Shown here: piece after piece, positions 6,083-8,597 of the stretch
Layout of the letters: each line of letters begins with the position of its first letter
Numbering within the stretch: position 1 is the first letter of the stretch
NCBI GenBank assembly: GCA_016213455.1
Contig: JACRAG010000555.1
Span: forward strand, 1 to 8,597
Source of the DNA: Anaerolineae bacterium
GTDB taxonomy: Bacteria > Chloroflexota > Anaerolineae > Anaerolineales > Anaerolineaceae
Length of the DNA stretch: 8,597 bases
Direction of reading: 5' to 3'
Program-made: the position numbers and the translations under genes
Notes under the pieces: generated by a model
What the model saw: only the letters and a program-made list of their open reading frames with translations
Told to the model about the DNA's origin: nothing
Databases searched by the model: none

Positions 6083-6274
6083 TTTCAGCTCCTTGATCAT
6101 CATCCTGTCTGGAATCACAATGGGTGTGTTTCGATCCACACTCCCTGGAAAAGCTGGCTTTTGGTTGCATCACCTCCCTTGGTTCAGTAGTCAGTTATCG
6201 AATGAAAGACCTTGTTTTCGCAAGGGGAAAAGCTGGAATTGCTTCACTGCACTACCGCAGAAAACAACCGGAGG

Positions 6275-6316
6275 AAAAAGAAGAAAAGCCGTAGAGAATA
6301 GATCTCCGACGGCTTT
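6275..6316 (-). terminator. Terminator-like hairpin inside the protease leader (possible attenuator)
   Basis: On the minus strand AAAGCCGT pairs with ACGGCTTT (outer 8 bp, 6316-6309 with 6292-6285) and GAGA with TCTC (inner 4 bp), with a small internal loop and a 5-nt apical loop. The tail TCTTCTTTTT (6284-6275) follows. It lies about 80 nt after the predicted start and 200 nt before the protease ATG, the layout of a transcription attenuator or of a short leader RNA. Confidence 0.6.
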
Positions 6317-6401
6317 CAGGGTTTCGTGTAGATTTCAGGCCCTGGGTCAGGCCTGACACCGGGATGGTTGTAAACTCAGGATTGAATCGATCTGCAGTTT
6401 G

Positions 6402-6430
6402 ACTGTACTACGCAGAAAGAAACGAGTCAA
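6402..6430 (-). promoter_or_regulatory. Predicted protease promoter
   Basis: On the minus strand: TTGACT (6430-6425), 17-nt spacer, TACAGT (6407-6402). That is five of six and four of six consensus positions. The start would be near 6395, just after the terminator of the upstream gene, so the protease gene forms a separate unit. Confidence 0.55.
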
Positions 6431-6472
6431 TAGTTTATCGATATTATCAATATTGGCGGATTGTTCCTTGTT

Positions 6473-6512
6473 AAAAAAACCTCACCGCGTTCGTTTAACG
6501 CGGTGAGGTTTT
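6473..6512 (-). terminator. Intrinsic terminator after the beta-helix gene
   Basis: A perfect 16-bp stem (6512-6497 with 6491-6476) has the core CCTCACCGCGTT and a 5-nt loop. On the minus strand it is followed by a run of seven T (6479-6473), the first four of which also pair in the stem. It starts 20 nt after the stop codon and separates this gene from the protease unit. Confidence 0.92.
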
Positions 6513-6532
6513 AATCGGTTGTTGATTGAGGG

Positions 6533-8597
6533 TTACGTCATCACATTATCCACCTGTTTGACCGTGGCAGGAGCCTGCACGACGGCGGCGGCACGCTCGG
6601 CGAGGTTTTCAGCCACCACCCACAGGCGGTTTTGCAGGGGTACGCTTGGCGAGCCGATTGGAACCACAAGGATGCCCACGCGGAAGAATCCGAGGTGGTT
6701 CTGGCGCACCAGCAGGCGCGGGCCAAACACGCCGTGCAGCAAGATTCCCTGCACTTCATAACGCTCTGCGCCGGCACGCCGGTCGAGGTGAATGCGGTTG
6801 TTCTCGATCAAAGTGCTTGCGGCGTTACCGACAAAGATGCCGTGGCGCTGTTCCAGCAGGGAATCAAAGGTCAGGCGGCAGACCACGCGGTTGCCGGCAA
6901 TGGTCACCAATCCGGCCAGGTCGGGCGCGCCGCGCTGCAGCTCGCGGTGACTGAGGCCGATGTGCACGCCCTGCCGGAAGCCGAGGATGGTGTTGTTGAG
7001 AATGCGTGTTTCGGCTGCCAACTTGCCGGCGACCGTGACACCCGCAGCAGCCGAGGCGGCTGCGTCGCGCAGCAGCGCGTTGATAAATTCACGCAGGGCC
7101 GGGATGGCGTTGCGCACGCGTTCATCGGTGAGGATTCTACCGGCCAATTTTTGCACATACAGCTGCGCGGAGCGCGCGTCGGCAATGTTTTGGGCAGGGA
7201 AGAGTGTAATCAACGGCTGCCACACCTTGCGCAGGGCGGCGGCGGTGGTGAAGTTGACCATGTTGTCGCCGATACGCACCGCCACATTCTGCACCCCACC
7301 GGCAGCGGGTTCGCCGGCGCTGGTTTTGGCATTGGACATGAGCAAGCTGGACAGGCGCGCGCGCGAACGGCGTCCGCGCACCAGGTCCTGCAGACGCACC
7401 GCACCGGGGAATTCCACCACTTCCATCAGGTTGTCTTCCACCTGCGAGCGTTCCACGTTCACGAGCAAGATGCCGAGCTGGTCATTGCCGACGAAGAAGC
7501 GGCTGTGCAACACGCGCACCTGGCGCGCGCCAGGGGTATTTTCTGACGAGGGGCGCACCGCCAGGCCGGAGGCGGCGGTGTCGGTGTCGTGCGAGGTGCG
7601 CAGTTCCACGGCTTCCACACTCACCTCACCGCAGCTGATGAAGGTTAGCACGCCGTTGAGGTGCGGGATGATCGCGCCTTGCGCGCGCGACTCGGCAGAC
7701 AGATCGCGTACCAGTACGCTTTCACAACCTTCAAATACCAGGGCAGCTTCGGCTTTGTTGATGATCAGTTGGGTGGCTTTGCTCGCGCCGGTCAGCTTGA
7801 GATGCCCCTTGCCTTTGAAGATCACGCTTTGCGAAAGGACATAGCTGCCAGCCTGGAAGCAGATCGAGGCGTCCCCGCCTGCCGGGATCTGGTCAACGAT
7901 GGCCTGCAGGTCCTGTCCAGGTTTGATGACAAACGTGCAGGCGCCCTCATGCTGCTGGCAAAGCTGGTCGATGGCCTGCTGCACGGTTTTGACGCCAGGC
8001 AGCTGGCATTTGCTGTTGTCGTAGCTCACGTCCGAAGCGCGCAGGTCGGTCAGGGGCGGGAAAAGCGGTCGGCAGTCGGTGATCTGCGCCGCGACCGGGA
8101 GATTGGCTGGCGTGGACCAGGTGACCAGGCCCAGGGGCGCATAGGAATGCAGAATACCCTGGGGCAGGGCGTTGTTGATCGCTTCAACCTCGCCGGTGGA
8201 GTTGTCACGCACGGCGGCGCGCGCTGCGAAGGTCCAGTAATCGCCGGTGTTGTAGCTGCCGGCGCTGAAAGTGATACGAATGCCATCCTCCAGCAAGACC
8301 GGACCCGGTGTGAGGGGCAGCGCCGGGCCAGCCTGGTCCCAGCGGCGCACCTTGAGACCCTGCTCCAGGAAATGCACGGACACATCGTCGGTGAGGATGA
8401 GTACCGTTCCAGCCTGGTCCAGGTCGTCCACGCGGGTGAGTGTACCGGGTTGGTGCAGCAGGTCGCGCGTGTCCGAGGTGACTTCAACCCAGTCACCGCG
8501 CCGGATGGAGAGCAGTTCGTCGCGCCCGGTTTGAGTCAGGCGCACGCGCCGCGGCGCAGCCCCCCCGCCGCCCTCGCTGACGCTGGCTGCCGGGTAA
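6533..8597 (-). CDS. Large right-handed beta-helix protein (N-terminus outside window)
   Basis: The frame stays open to the window edge, so about 687 C-terminal residues are visible; the GTG at 8545 is internal, since a Gly-rich stretch (GGGG) precedes it in frame. Numbering from that GTG: residues 15-145 ('RRGDWVEVTSD', 'LLEDGIRITFSAGSYNTGDYW', 'SYAPLGLV') resemble the module of bacterial proteins annotated DUF6519, from memory. From about 202 a parallel beta-helix begins ('GQDLQAIVDQIPAGG', 'CFQAGSYVLSQSVIFKG') and continues through coils with the 'I.NN.I' pattern, e.g. 'ILNNTILGF' (515-523) and 'LIENNRIHL' (579-587). A segment of about 120 residues (385-505) is alpha-helical, basic then Ala-rich, and interrupts the helix. 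Beta-helix proteins are often surface or secreted carbohydrate-active or adhesive proteins. No catalytic residues can be named here. It lies upstream of the protease, on the same strand but behind its own terminator. Confidence 0.8.
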   Translation of the reverse strand, partial: YPAASVSEGGGGAAPRRVRLTQTGRDELLSIRRGDWVEVTSDTRDLLHQPGTLTRVDDLDQAGTVLILTDDVSVHFLEQGLKVRRWDQAGPALPLTPGPVLLEDGIRITFSAGSYNTGDYWTFAARAAVRDNSTGEVEAINNALPQGILHSYAPLGLVTWSTPANLPVAAQITDCRPLFPPLTDLRASDVSYDNSKCQLPGVKTVQQAIDQLCQQHEGACTFVIKPGQDLQAIVDQIPAGGDASICFQAGSYVLSQSVIFKGKGHLKLTGASKATQLIINKAEAALVFEGCESVLVRDLSAESRAQGAIIPHLNGVLTFISCGEVSVEAVELRTSHDTDTAASGLAVRPSSENTPGARQVRVLHSRFFVGNDQLGILLVNVERSQVEDNLMEVVEFPGAVRLQDLVRGRRSRARLSSLLMSNAKTSAGEPAAGGVQNVAVRIGDNMVNFTTAAALRKVWQPLITLFPAQNIADARSAQLYVQKLAGRILTDERVRNAIPALREFINALLRDAAASAAAGVTVAGKLAAETRILNNTILGFRQGVHIGLSHRELQRGAPDLAGLVTIAGNRVVCRLTFDSLLEQRHGIFVGNAASTLIENNRIHLDRRAGAERYEVQGILLHGVFGPRLLVRQNHLGFFRVGILVVPIGSPSVPLQNRLWVVAENLAERAAAVVQAPATVKQVDNVMT

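Larger units (their letters stand above)
6083..6475 (-). promoter_or_regulatory. Long leader/intergenic region upstream of the protease
   Basis: There is no convincing gene in this stretch of nearly 400 bases. On the minus strand it holds, in order, a promoter (6430-6402), a GC-rich segment with alternative pairings (the palindrome GTCAGGCCTGAC at 6346-6357, and CAGGCC/GGCCTG competing with CAGGG/CCCTG between about 6319 and 6355) and a terminator-like hairpin (6316-6285). After these come two copies of CCAGCTTTTCC (6236-6226 and 6157-6147), a near-complete anti-16S sequence GGGAGGTGATG at 6178-6168 and the protease ribosome-binding site. A 5' UTR of about 310 nt is implied. No known riboswitch class was recognised. 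Confidence 0.5.

Noticed and set aside
6139..6139. GTG at 6139 as the protease start
   Set aside because: It has no ribosome-binding site, while the ATG at 6082 has AAGGAG at ideal spacing and begins the recognisable N-terminal region.
6161..6180. + strand sequence resembling the 3' end of 16S rRNA (GGTTGCATCACCTCCCTT)
   Set aside because: No rRNA sequence precedes it. It is simply the complement of a very strong Shine-Dalgarno-like sequence on the minus strand.
6632..7844. Two + strand open frames of about 300 codons each
   Set aside because: Both are antisense to the beta-helix gene; their His/Ala/Gly-rich or Arg/Ser-rich translations look like shadow frames.

Overview
This is a GC-rich bacterial window with tightly packed genes. 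Nothing in it fixes the lineage. A papain-like protease paired with a chagasin-type inhibitor, a large beta-helix protein and an aldo/keto reductase would fit an Anaerolineae-type Chloroflexota genome, but that is inference. No phage integrase, transposase, rRNA, canonical tRNA or CRISPR array is visible.

Left part (1-1780, + strand): the C-terminal half of a TPR protein runs in from outside the window. It is followed by an aldo/keto reductase with an intact D-Y-K-H active site, closed by a strong intrinsic terminator.

Non-coding block (1723-2155): on the minus strand there is a compact unit made of a promoter with perfect consensus boxes (TTGACA, 16 nt, TATAAT), about 160 nt of RNA whose ends pair over 9 bp, and an intrinsic terminator. 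The RNA has a tRNA-like T-arm and a D-arm-like hairpin but is too long for a tRNA. It is the best candidate here for an undescribed RNA.

Middle (2156-4054, + strand): a probable three-gene operon encodes a GNAT acetyltransferase, a YecM/VOC-fold protein and a DHRS1-like short-chain dehydrogenase. It converges on the genes that follow.

Right part (4094-8597, - strand): read in the direction of transcription, there is a large right-handed beta-helix protein (5' end outside the window) with a strong terminator. Then comes a 313-nt leader with a promoter and an internal terminator-like hairpin, a 483-aa papain-family (C1) cysteine protease, a 16-bp perfect inverted repeat, and finally a 108-aa chagasin-family (I42) inhibitor of papain-like proteases with its own good promoter. 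The protease and its presumed inhibitor are adjacent and co-oriented but appear separately controlled. Neither has a visible signal peptide, which suggests the inhibitor protects the producing cell's own cytoplasm.
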